Shown here one piece after another: positions 32,019 to 39,716 of a stretch of DNA of 64,000 nt; the first letter of the stretch is position 1; each line of letters starts with the position of its first letter. The DNA is taken from assembly GCF_000695625.1 (NCBI RefSeq), contig NZ_JMQI01000079.1:248001-312000 (forward strand), written 5' to 3'. The position numbers and the translations under genes are program-made. The stretch is from Amycolatopsis rifamycinica. GTDB taxonomy: Bacteria > Actinomycetota > Actinomycetes > Mycobacteriales > Pseudonocardiaceae. The notes beneath the pieces are model-generated. The model worked only from the letters and a program-made list of their open reading frames with translations. It ran no database searches and was not told the DNA's origin.

Positions 32019-32861
32019 TCATGGGGTTACTCCGGTGAAGAGGTCGGTTTCGAGGGCGGGGCCTGGGGTGGGGTGGGCCAGGTGGTAGTCCTCGTGGGGC
32101 CAGGTTTGGCGTTCGATTTCGCGTGAGTGGGCGAAGAACGGGTGGGCGGGGTCTACCTGGGTGGCGTGCGCCAGGAGGGCTTTGTCTCGCGTGGCGAAGT
32201 AGGCCTCGCAGCGAACTTTGGTGGTGATGGGGAGCTTGTCGGGCGGGAGTTCGTCGAGGACGTCGGCCATTGAGGACTCCAGGCCGGCGGCCAGGGTGGC
32301 GTCGTGGAGGGCCTGGAACCACGCGCGGCTGAGGGTGGCCTGGTAGTAGAGCTTTCGGGGTCGCCACGGCGGGGTGGAGCCGGGGTAGCGAGCGGGGTCG
32401 GCGGCCGCGGTGAAGGCCTCGAGCGTCACCTCGTGGGTGCGGATGTGGTCCGGGTGCGGGTAGCCGCCCGTTTCGTCGTACGTGATCACCACGTGCGGGC
32501 GGAACTCGCGGATCAGCGCCACCAGGGGCGCCGCCGCCTCGGACAGCGGCAGGGCCGCGAAGCTACCGTCGGGCAACGGCTCGCCGTCGGCCGGCAGGCC
32601 GGAGTCGACCAGGCCGAGGAAGCGGTGACGGACGCCGAGGATCTCGGCGGCCGCAGCCATCTCGCGGCGGCGGATGGCCGGGAGGTTCGCCCACGTCTCG
32701 GCCGTGTCCAGAGCCGGGTTCAGGACGTCGCCGCGTTCGCCGCCGGTGCAGGTGGCGACCAGGACGTCGACACCTTCGGCCGCGTAGCGGGCCAGGGTGG
32801 CCGCGCCCTTGCTGGACTCGTCGTCCGGGTGGGCGTGAACGCTCAGGAGGCGGAAAGTCAA
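32019..32861 (-). CDS. mca: Mycothiol S-conjugate amidase
   Basis: A 280-residue zinc amidase that cleaves mycothiol S-conjugates into a mercapturic acid and GlcN-Ins during detoxification. LTFRLLSVHAHPDDESSKGA holds the first zinc ligands, followed by CTGGERGDVLNPALD, and TYDETGGYPHPDHIRTH (about residue 140) the third. The KLYY and HATQVDP segments and the C-terminal LFTGVTP favour Mca over the deacetylase MshB. Translation starts at a TTG behind GAAGGAG; the TTG overlaps the stop of the efflux-pump gene (TTGA), coupling the two. This unites conjugate cleavage with export. Confidence 0.9.
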   Translation of the reverse strand: MTFRLLSVHAHPDDESSKGAATLARYAAEGVDVLVATCTGGERGDVLNPALDTAETWANLPAIRRREMAAAAEILGVRHRFLGLVDSGLPADGEPLPDGSFAALPLSEAAAPLVALIREFRPHVVITYDETGGYPHPDHIRTHEVTLEAFTAAADPARYPGSTPPWRPRKLYYQATLSRAWFQALHDATLAAGLESSMADVLDELPPDKLPITTKVRCEAYFATRDKALLAHATQVDPAHPFFAHSREIERQTWPHEDYHLAHPTPGPALETDLFTGVTP

Positions 32862-34204
32862 CGGATGCTCCTTCGGGGGAAGAACAGTGCGGGGACCAGA
32901 GTCAGCGCCGACAACGCCAGAGCCCACGTGAACGTGGTGCCGAACGCCGCCGGAGGTGGCGCGGACGTGAGCTCGCGGTGGAGGATCGCGGCCAACAGGG
33001 CGGTGCCCAGTGAGCCGCCGATGCGGTTGACCACGTTGAACGCGCTCGCCGCCCGGGGGATGCGGGATCGCTCCAACGAGCCGTAGAGCGTTGTCATGCC
33101 GGGGGCCGTCGCGGCGCCCAAGCCGACGCCGCGGAGCAGAAGGGACAGGGTCAGCAAGCCGCCGCCGGGTGCCGAACCGAGCTGGGTGAACGCCACCGTG
33201 CCCAGCAGGGACAGGCCGATGCCGGCCAGCATCATCCGGCGGGGCCCGAACCGGGCCAGGAGCGGGCCGCTCGCCAGCAGGACCGCCGCCGAGCCGAGGG
33301 CCTGAGGCGCCAGCAGCAGCCCGGCCCGCACCGCGCTCGCCCGCTCGACCTGCTGGTAATACAGCGGAAGCAGCAGCATCGAGCTGTAGAGCGACGCTCC
33401 CAGCAGGAACGTGCTCCCGCTCGCGACCGCGAACCCCCGATTCCGGAACAGTTCCAGGTCCAGCACCGGCGACGCCGCTCGGTGCGCGTGGACGCCGTAC
33501 GCCAGCAGCAGCGCAGCCCCGGCCGCCCCGGCGACGACCACGCCCTCGGCCAGGCCGTAGACGAGCGCACCCAGCCCCGGCGACAGCAACAGGACTCCCC
33601 TGACGTCCAGGGAGTCACGAACCCCAGCGGGTTCGGGAGCCGGGAGGAGCCGCCGCGCGAAGAGGAGCGTCGCCACGCCCAGCGGAACGACGCCGAAGAA
33701 CATCCAGCGCCACCCGAAGTCCGACACCAGCGCGCCGCCGAGCATCGGGCCCAGCACCGGGGCCACCGTCGCCGGCAGGGTGATCACCCCGATCATCCGG
33801 CCCAGCGCCGGGCCCGCCGCCTGGGCGAAAACCGCCTGCCCGACCGGCTGCATCAGCCCACCGCCCAATCCGTGCAGCACGCGGAAGGCCACCAGAGAAG
33901 GCGCGGACCAGGCGAAGCCGCACAACAGCGTGCCCGCGGTGAAGATCGCCACCGCCGTCAGCCACACCGCGCGGCCGCCGAACCGGTCGGTCAGCCAGCC
34001 GGACAGCGGGATGGCCGCCGAAGCCGCGAGCAGGTACGCGCTCGCCACCCACTGCACCGTGGTCAGCGGGCTCTCGAGGTCACGGGCGATCGAGCCGATC
34101 CCGACCGTCACGATCGTCGCGTCGAGGATCGACAGCACCGCGCCCATGATCAGCACACCGCCGAGCCGCCACAGCGCCGCATCGGATCGGACTGCCGTTG
34201 TCAT
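32858..34204 (-). CDS. DHA2-type MFS multidrug exporter
   Basis: A 448-residue exporter with 12-14 helices. The antiporter signature region is MGAVLSILDATIVTVGIGS; motif A is SGWLTDRFGGRAVWL; and AFRVLHGLGGGLMQPVGQAV is typical of the EmrB/QacA line. The ATG at 34204 is placed five bases after GGGGGT; an in-frame GTG lies six bases upstream of it. The promoter TTGACC-N18-TAATCT (34264 to 34235) is overlapped by a palindrome, and the divergent TetR gene is the likely repressor. It is coupled to mca, so exported substrates may be mercapturic acids or the toxins behind them. Confidence 0.88.
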   Translation of the reverse strand: MTTAVRSDAALWRLGGVLIMGAVLSILDATIVTVGIGSIARDLESPLTTVQWVASAYLLAASAAIPLSGWLTDRFGGRAVWLTAVAIFTAGTLLCGFAWSAPSLVAFRVLHGLGGGLMQPVGQAVFAQAAGPALGRMIGVITLPATVAPVLGPMLGGALVSDFGWRWMFFGVVPLGVATLLFARRLLPAPEPAGVRDSLDVRGVLLLSPGLGALVYGLAEGVVVAGAAGAALLLAYGVHAHRAASPVLDLELFRNRGFAVASGSTFLLGASLYSSMLLLPLYYQQVERASAVRAGLLLAPQALGSAAVLLASGPLLARFGPRRMMLAGIGLSLLGTVAFTQLGSAPGGGLLTLSLLLRGVGLGAATAPGMTTLYGSLERSRIPRAASAFNVVNRIGGSLGTALLAAILHRELTSAPPPAAFGTTFTWALALSALTLVPALFFPRRSIR

Positions 34205-34224
34205 GCCCACCCCCAGATGATTAG

Positions 34225-34248
34225 GTCGAACCTCAGATTAGGTTCGAC
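34225..34248. promoter_or_regulatory. TetR operator GTCGAACCT-N6-AGGTTCGAC over the efflux promoter
   Basis: A perfect 9-bp inverted repeat with a 6-bp spacer overlaps the -10 hexamer TAATCT of the minus-strand MFS gene. Repressor binding would stop transcription directly. Confidence 0.75.
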
Positions 34249-34264
34249 ATAGTTAATGGGTCAA
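34235..34264 (-). promoter_or_regulatory. Promoter of the MFS-mca operon
   Basis: On the minus strand TTGACC (34264-34259) and TAATCT (34240-34235) are separated by 18 bp. Transcription would start near 34229, about 25 bases before the ATG. Confidence 0.55.
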
Positions 34265-34273
34265 GCACAATCT

Positions 34274-34286
34274 TGGGTTCGACCCA
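34274..34286. promoter_or_regulatory. Second TetR-site candidate TGGGT-TCG-ACCCA
   Basis: A 5-3-5 palindrome that shares the GGTTCGAC core with the main operator. It lies directly upstream of TAGAGT (34288-34293), a possible -10 for a leaderless tetR mRNA starting at the ATG at 34300. It would allow autoregulation. Confidence 0.5.
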
Positions 34287-34299
34287 GTAGAGTGACGCC

Positions 34300-34890
34300 A
34301 TGAGCCAGGGACTCCGGGATCGGAAGAAGCACGAGACCAGGAAGACCATCTCCGACGTGGCCACGCGGCTGTTCATCCGCAACGGCTTCGAGGACGTGAC
34401 GATCGCGGACATCGCCGCCGAGGCGCAGGTCGCCAAGATGACCGTGACGAACCACTTCCCGCGCAAGGAAGACCTGGTCTTCGACATCCGCGAGGACTTC
34501 ACGTCCTGGCCGGCCGCGCTCATCCGCGACAGCGTCTTCCACGACACGCGCGAGCTCTACTTCGAAGCGCTGGGCGCCGAGCACGCGCTGGTCGGCTTTT
34601 CCGGTCCCGGCTTCGTGCGGATGATCAAGGAGAGCCCGGTGCTGACGAACGCGCTGCACGAGATGCACCGCGAGCGCGAGACGGCGCTCGTCGACCTGCT
34701 GATCCGGCGCCACCCCGAGGAAGACCTCGCGCCGACGCTCGCCGCCGCGCACCTCGCCACGGTCCTGCGCGTGCTCTTCCAGGAGGTCTTCGACCGGACC
34801 CTCGAGGACGAGAAAGCCATCGTCGACGAGCTCTGGCCCCTTGCGGAACAGGCCTTCGACCAGCTGGAACCGGCCTACGGCCGCTTTTAG
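34300..34890 (+). CDS. TetR family repressor of the efflux/mca operon
   Basis: A 196-residue regulator. The N-terminal HTH reads RKTISDVATRLFIRNGFEDV, then TIADIAAEAQVAKMTVTNHF, with the DNA-contacting T-V-T-x-H-F helix. The rest is a helical ligand domain (FVRMIKESPVLTNALHEMHR). It diverges from the MFS exporter, with two related palindromes in the 95-bp gap. Induction by an exported or mycothiol-reactive compound is a reasonable guess. Its stop overlaps the convergent DUF4328 gene by four bases. Confidence 0.9.
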   Translation: MSQGLRDRKKHETRKTISDVATRLFIRNGFEDVTIADIAAEAQVAKMTVTNHFPRKEDLVFDIREDFTSWPAALIRDSVFHDTRELYFEALGAEHALVGFSGPGFVRMIKESPVLTNALHEMHRERETALVDLLIRRHPEEDLAPTLAAAHLATVLRVLFQEVFDRTLEDEKAIVDELWPLAEQAFDQLEPAYGRF

Positions 34891-35924
34891 CGCGCCGCGC
34901 CCGCCGGCCGTGAAGTCCGCAGTTCCGGCTCGGGCGCGCCCTGCACCTTCAGCACGCGCATCTCCCGCACGGCCAGTGCGTCCGACGGCGCCAGCAGCGT
35001 GGAGAACCGCCGCACCACCAGGGCGGTCAGCACCGCCAGCGTGGCCGCGGCCAGGTCGGTCAGCGCGACCAGGAGGACGCTGTCGGCCATCGACTGCACG
35101 TCGCCGCGGAAGCGCCAGATGATCGACACGCCGAGCAGGATCCAGTTGAGCAGCCAGGCGCCCCACCACACGAGGACCTGGCGCGACGGCTTCGGCCGGA
35201 CGTCCCGCGAGCGCCCCAGCACCGCGTGCTCCAGCTCGCCGACGATCGACAGGGCCAGCGGCAGGTTCGCCACCGGCACGAGGACGCCGACCAGCACCTG
35301 CCACACCGGCCGCGGCGGGTCGTCGCCGGACACGTCCGCGGCCGCCTGGCGCGCGACCAGCAGCCACCAGAGCGACAGCCCGGCGGGCAGCAGCGCGAGG
35401 ATCGAGGCGAGCAGGCCCGCGGTGAGCACGAAGCCGTCGGAGAACGCCACCACCGAACGGGAGAGCGCGGTGTCGCGGCCCTGGACGAGCAGCACGTACC
35501 GCCAGAATTCGGCGCTTGCCGCGGTCACGGCGAGCGCGGCGAACGCGAAGAGGACGACGACCACGCTGCGCCGGAGCACCGGCACCCGGTCGATCGGGCG
35601 GATCTCGTCGGAAGCCGTACCGGGCACCGACGTCGGACGCCGCCAGACCAGGTTCGGGAAGCCCCAGCGCGGCGGCACGGGGTACGACGGCGGACCGAGG
35701 TACGGCTCGGGGGCGACGACGCGGCGGCGCGGCCACGCACCGGGCGGCGGGGTCGCCACCCAGCGCAGCTTCGGCCGGTGCGCCGGACGGCGGTGGTAGG
35801 GGTACGGCTCCGGCTGGGCGGCGAGCGTCCGGCCCTGCAGCTGCTGGGCCGTCGGCGGCAGCGCGGGGCGCGGCCAGTACCCGGGCGGGTACGGCCGGCC
35901 CTGCGGAGGCTGCCCCGGGTGCAA
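34887..35924 (-). CDS. DUF4328 family membrane protein with proline-rich N-terminus
   Basis: A 345-residue protein. The first 100 residues are rich in Pro, Tyr and Arg (HPGQPPQGRPYPPGYWPRP) and probably disordered in the cytoplasm. About six helices follow, with the DUF4328 features FWRYVLLVQGR, VWQVLVGVLVPVANLPLAL and VLVWWGAWLLNWILLGVSI. It starts at a TTG one base after the rhodanese stop, so it is probably translated in series with it. Function unknown. Confidence 0.75.
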   Translation of the reverse strand: MHPGQPPQGRPYPPGYWPRPALPPTAQQLQGRTLAAQPEPYPYHRRPAHRPKLRWVATPPPGAWPRRRVVAPEPYLGPPSYPVPPRWGFPNLVWRRPTSVPGTASDEIRPIDRVPVLRRSVVVVLFAFAALAVTAASAEFWRYVLLVQGRDTALSRSVVAFSDGFVLTAGLLASILALLPAGLSLWWLLVARQAAADVSGDDPPRPVWQVLVGVLVPVANLPLALSIVGELEHAVLGRSRDVRPKPSRQVLVWWGAWLLNWILLGVSIIWRFRGDVQSMADSVLLVALTDLAAATLAVLTALVVRRFSTLLAPSDALAVREMRVLKVQGAPEPELRTSRPAGAAR

Positions 35925-35925
35925 G

Positions 35926-36285
35926 CTAGATCACTTCGGGTTCGATGCCGGGGTGCTCGCTGACCATGGGACGGCCTTCGCGCTGCCACGCGCCCATGCC
36001 ACCGGCGACGTTCACCGCGTCCCAGCCGCTCTGGTTCAGCCACGCCGCCGCCCGCGCGGACCGGCCGCCGCTGCGGCAGATCACGTGGATCGGCTCGTTC
36101 TCGGGCAGGTCGGCCAGCTCGCCGACGCGGGCGGGCAGCTCCCCCATCGGGATGTGCACGGCGCCGGGCGCGTGGCCGGCGGCCCACTCGTCGTCTTCGC
36201 GGACGTCGAGCAGCACGAGGCCGTCCTTGGGCAGGTCGCGGACCTCGGCGGTCGGCAGTTCAGCAGGGCTCACCACGATCTCCAT
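35926..36285 (-). CDS. Rhodanese-like sulfurtransferase
   Basis: A 119-residue single-domain rhodanese, an enzyme type that moves sulfane sulfur to thiols or cyanide. It has LVLLDVREDDEWAAGHAPGA, then the active loop HVICRSGGRSARAA with Cys70, and a C-terminal AGGMGAWQREGRPMV. The CRSGGRS loop is normal for the family. The ATG at 36285 is chosen because the rhodanese fold starts shortly after it. The gene runs into the DUF4328 gene, and its upstream side holds the second 21-bp repeat array. Confidence 0.88.
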   Translation of the reverse strand: MEIVVSPAELPTAEVRDLPKDGLVLLDVREDDEWAAGHAPGAVHIPMGELPARVGELADLPENEPIHVICRSGGRSARAAAWLNQSGWDAVNVAGGMGAWQREGRPMVSEHPGIEPEVI

Positions 36286-36341
36286 GCTGCCATGGAGAGG
36301 CGTTGCCCGCGCGTGAGGTCGCGGTGTGCGCACCGGAGCCG

Positions 36342-36425
36342 GGCATCACGCGTGACTGGGTAGGCATCACGCGTGACTGGGAAGGCATCACGCGTGATTG
36401 GGGAGGTATTACGCGTGATTGGCGG
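36342..36425. repeat. Four 21-bp tandem repeats, family copy 2
   Basis: Units start at 36342, 36363, 36384 and 36405, with core GCATCACGCGTGAYTGG, and a broken fifth unit follows. The period and core match copy 1 at 31943-32005, differing mainly T to A in one position. The array lies between the symporter stop and the rhodanese start, so it would be in the rhodanese leader or promoter. Confidence 0.85.
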
Positions 36426-36435
36426 GGCATGACCG

Positions 36436-38226
36436 TTACTTGCGGTGGCGGCCTCGGCCGGGGAGGCGGGTTTTCTCCTCGGCCTGGCCGAAGCGGGCCA
36501 CGGCCCTGTCCCGCATGAAGCCGAGCGGGTCCGGCGCGTGCAGCCGCAGCATGATGTCGTGGACGTGCTCCGGGCGGCCGTAGCCGGTCACGCGGCTCAC
36601 GAGGTACGTCGACACGAAGGCGGCCGGGACGGTGATGAGCGCCGGCTGGTTGACGAACCAGGGCGCCCAGCCGCCGGTGTAGCCGCTCACGACGTTGACC
36701 ACCAGGGCGGCCAGCACCAGGCCGCCGCCGACGAGCATCCCGGCCAGCGCACCCGGCCAGGACAGCTTGCGCCACCAGATGCCCAGCACCAGCAGCGGGC
36801 TGAACGTCGACGCGGCGAGCGCGAACGTCAGCCCGATCGACAGCGAGATGTCCTCCGGCCGCAGCACCACCGCCAGCGCGATCGGGCACAGGGCGACCAG
36901 CCCGGCCGCCACGCGGAAGTCGCGCACCCGGCCGGGCAGCAGGTCGGTGGACACCACCCCGGCGACGCTCACCAGCAGTCCGGACGTGCTGGACAGGAAC
37001 GCCGAGAAGGCGCCGGCCGCGGTGACCGCGCCGAGGAGCCGGCCGCCGATCCCGGGCAGGATCGCCGACGGCAGTTGCAGGATCGCCGCGTCCGCCGTGC
37101 CGGTCACCAGCAGTTCGGGCACGTACATCCGCGACAGGGCGCCCAGCAGCGTCGGGAACAGGTAGAACAGGCCCAGCAGCAGCAGGACGTGCACGGTCGT
37201 GCGGCGCGCGGCCTTGCCGTCGGGGTTGGTGTAGAAGCGGACCAGCACGTGCGGCAGGCCCATCGTGCCCAGGAACGTCGCGAACATCAGCGAGTACGTC
37301 TGGAGCAGGTCGGTGAGGCTGCCCGAGCCCGGGTGCAGCCAGTCCGCGTTGTCGACGCTCGCGTCGCTGACCACCGGGACCGGCGTGCCGGCCATGAACT
37401 TCAGCTTGGTGCCTTCGGACACCGTGTGCGGCGCCAGCGGAGTCCAGTGCGTCGGCCCGGCCGCCGGGCCGTTGTCGGTGCGGCCGTAGGCGTAGAGGTA
37501 GGTGTCCGAGGTGACGTGCAGGGTGACGTCGGTCTGCACGTCGACCGTGGTGTCGCTGACGAAGACCGGCGGTGCGGGCGCACCGAGCGGCCGGAAGCCG
37601 TCCGGGCCGCCGCCGGTGAAGAACACCATGCAGAGCACGAAGGCGGGCACCGAGATCGCGAACAGCTTGATCCAGTACTGGAGCGCCTGGACGACGGTGA
37701 TCGCCCGCATACCGCCGGAGATCACGTTGAACGCCACGAGGACCATGACCGCGACGCCGCCCGCCCACACCGGCACCGGGAGGATCGTCGCCAGCGTCAG
37801 CCCGGCGCCCTGCAGCTGCGGGACCATGTAGAGCACCCCGATGAACACGACGAACGCCGTGGAGAACCGGCGCAGGCCCTGCGAGCCGAGCCGCATCTCG
37901 ACGAAGTCGGGCAGCGTGTAGGCCCCGGACCGGCGCAGCGGCGCGGCCACGAACAGCATCAGCGCCAGGTACCCGGCGGTGAACCCGATGGGGAACCACA
38001 GCGCGTCGGCGCCGTCCTTCAGCACGATTCCGGCGATGCCGAGGAACGAGGCCGCGGACAGGTACTCGCCGGAGATCGCGGCGGCGTTGCGGCGGGACCG
38101 CACGGTGCGCCGCGCGACCAGGAAGTCGTGCGTGCTCGTCGCCGACCGCGAGGAGCGGTGACCGAGGTAGGGCGTCACCACGGCGACCAGCACGATGCCG
38201 GTCAAGGCCCACGGGTTCAACTGCAC
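36436..38226 (-). CDS. Sodium/solute symporter (cation acetate symporter ActP-like)
   Basis: A 596-residue SSS-family permease with about 13 helices. Diagnostic parts are RRNAAAISGEYLSAASFLGI, GYLALMLFVAAPLRRSGAYT, and LPDFVEMRLGSQGLRRFST. A hydrophilic loop of about 90 residues (roughly 200-295) sits between helices, as in actinobacterial acetate/pyruvate carriers. Substrate is likely a short monocarboxylate. It is preceded on the same strand by a two-helix partner and a LytTR regulator, the layout expected for a carboxylate uptake system with its own control. It starts with GTG at 38226. Confidence 0.88.
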   Translation of the reverse strand: MQLNPWALTGIVLVAVVTPYLGHRSSRSATSTHDFLVARRTVRSRRNAAAISGEYLSAASFLGIAGIVLKDGADALWFPIGFTAGYLALMLFVAAPLRRSGAYTLPDFVEMRLGSQGLRRFSTAFVVFIGVLYMVPQLQGAGLTLATILPVPVWAGGVAVMVLVAFNVISGGMRAITVVQALQYWIKLFAISVPAFVLCMVFFTGGGPDGFRPLGAPAPPVFVSDTTVDVQTDVTLHVTSDTYLYAYGRTDNGPAAGPTHWTPLAPHTVSEGTKLKFMAGTPVPVVSDASVDNADWLHPGSGSLTDLLQTYSLMFATFLGTMGLPHVLVRFYTNPDGKAARRTTVHVLLLLGLFYLFPTLLGALSRMYVPELLVTGTADAAILQLPSAILPGIGGRLLGAVTAAGAFSAFLSSTSGLLVSVAGVVSTDLLPGRVRDFRVAAGLVALCPIALAVVLRPEDISLSIGLTFALAASTFSPLLVLGIWWRKLSWPGALAGMLVGGGLVLAALVVNVVSGYTGGWAPWFVNQPALITVPAAFVSTYLVSRVTGYGRPEHVHDIMLRLHAPDPLGFMRDRAVARFGQAEEKTRLPGRGRHRK

Positions 38227-38257
38227 GGGAGGAATCCTCGCACGACCTAGTGCGAAA

Positions 38258-38785
38258 CTAGTTTTCGATCATGTCCACGAAAGCGCGTTCGTTGCGTTCG
38301 GCCAGGCGGTTGTACCAGATCCCGACGCCGAACAGGAACGGGAACGGCAGCACGCCGAGAATCAGCCAGGCCACCGGGATACCGAGCAGGCTGGCCCGGG
38401 AGAACCCCGGCACCAGGTAGAACAGCACGGGCAGCGAGCCGAAGACGCCGACGACGAGCAGCGAGAGCAGCAGCGCCGTCCGCAGCTGCACCTTCACCAG
38501 GTGGTCGCGGACGAGCAGCTTCCCCCAGCTGGTCTGCTCCTCCAGCTCGACCCGGGCGCGCAGGGTGCCGGCGCCGCGGCGGGGATCGTTGAGGATCACC
38601 CGCTCGCGCTTGGGTTTCGCGTGGTGTTCCGGCTTCGGCGGCTCGTTCTCCGGTGCCGGCGGCAGGGACTCGACGACGGCCCGCTCGATCGGCTGCGGCA
38701 GCGGCCGCTGCCGGCCCCGCCTGCCGAGGGTCGGATCCGGTTCGCGGACGCCGTTCGCGCGGCGCTCGTAGTAGTCGTCGGTCAT
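38258..38785 (-). CDS. Two-helix membrane partner of the symporter (DUF485-like)
   Basis: A 175-residue protein. The N-terminal 100 residues are polar and charged (YYERRANGVREPDPTLGRRG). Two helices follow (LRTALLLSLLVVGVFGSLPV and LLGIPVAWLILGVLPFPFLF), and the end reads YNRLAERNERAFVDMIE. The two-helix part recalls DUF485/YjcH proteins that accompany acetate symporters. It lies 31 bases before the symporter gene and 13 bases after the regulator, so one operon is likely. Confidence 0.75.
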   Translation of the reverse strand: MTDDYYERRANGVREPDPTLGRRGRQRPLPQPIERAVVESLPPAPENEPPKPEHHAKPKRERVILNDPRRGAGTLRARVELEEQTSWGKLLVRDHLVKVQLRTALLLSLLVVGVFGSLPVLFYLVPGFSRASLLGIPVAWLILGVLPFPFLFGVGIWYNRLAERNERAFVDMIEN

Positions 38786-38798
38786 GGCCGGTCCCGGT

Positions 38799-39632
38799 TC
38801 AGCCGTTCCGGCCCGAACCGACCAGCCGGTCCTTCAGCGCGCGGGTGTGCCGCCGGCTCACCGGCAGCACCTTCTCCTCGTTGCCGATGACGACCTGATA
38901 GCCGCCCTGGCCCATGCGCAGCTCGGTGATCAGCGGCAGGGCGACCAGGAACGACCGGTGAATCCGGACGAACCCGGCCTTCTCCCAGCGCTCTTCGAGC
39001 TGGGCCAGCGGGATGCGGACCAGGTGGCTGCCTTCGGTGGTGAACAGCCGCGCGTAGTCGCCCTGCGCCTCGACCCAGCGGACCGAGGAGCGCGGGATGA
39101 GCTTCGTGGTGCCGGCCAGCTCGACCGGGATGACCTCGTCGTCGTTCTTGACCGGCTCGCCGCCCATGGCGCCGGGCGGGGGCGCCGCGGCCGCGGCCAG
39201 CTTGTCCAGCACGCGCGTGATGGCGCGGTCGAGGCGATCCTGCTGGTAGGGCTTGAGGACGTAGTCGAGGGCGCCGAGGTCGAAGGCGTTGACGGCTTCT
39301 TCGGCGTGGCCGGTGACGAACACCAGCGCGGGCGAGGGCCGCAGCGCGGCGAACACGCGCGACATCTCCATGCCGGACAGCCCGGGCATGTCGATGTCCG
39401 CGAAGACGGCGTCGACGATCGGCAGGCCGCGGTCCTTGCGCTCGCGCAGCCGCGGGTCGTCGGTGGACAGCAACCGCAGCGCCTCGGAGGCGTCGATCGC
39501 CGGGAACACCTTCGCCACGTGCGGGCTGTTGCGCAGGCAGTGGACGAGTTCGTCAAGACCGTTCGGCTCGTCGTCCACGGCCAGGACCACGAGTTTCCGG
39601 GTGTCATCGTGAGCACTCACAGTGAAACGCAT
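38799..39632 (-). CDS. LytTR-family response regulator
   Basis: A 277-residue regulator. The receiver has acidic DDEPN (about 20-24), phospho-acceptor Asp79 in AVFADIDMPGLSG, and Lys in DYVLKPYQQ. The C-terminal LytTR DNA-binding domain shows LIPRSSVRWVEAQGDYARLF, FVRIHRSFLVAL and LPVSRRHTRALKDRL. The exact start is uncertain (ATG 39632 chosen; GTG and ATG alternatives lie within 20 bases). Its partner kinase is most likely the LytS-type protein at 42190-43515. It heads the symporter operon. Confidence 0.88.
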   Translation of the reverse strand: MRFTVSAHDDTRKLVVLAVDDEPNGLDELVHCLRNSPHVAKVFPAIDASEALRLLSTDDPRLRERKDRGLPIVDAVFADIDMPGLSGMEMSRVFAALRPSPALVFVTGHAEEAVNAFDLGALDYVLKPYQQDRLDRAITRVLDKLAAAAAPPPGAMGGEPVKNDDEVIPVELAGTTKLIPRSSVRWVEAQGDYARLFTTEGSHLVRIPLAQLEERWEKAGFVRIHRSFLVALPLITELRMGQGGYQVVIGNEEKVLPVSRRHTRALKDRLVGSGRNG

Positions 39633-39716
39633 CCTGCCCATTGCCGAGTGCAATGTCCAGCCCCTGTCTGCCTGATGTGGGAAGACCCGCGGCCGGGGAC
39701 CGCGGGTCCCCTCGTC

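Noticed and set aside
31943-36425. CRISPR arrays
   Set aside because: The 21-bp units are directly adjacent with no unique spacers, and no cas genes exist in the window.
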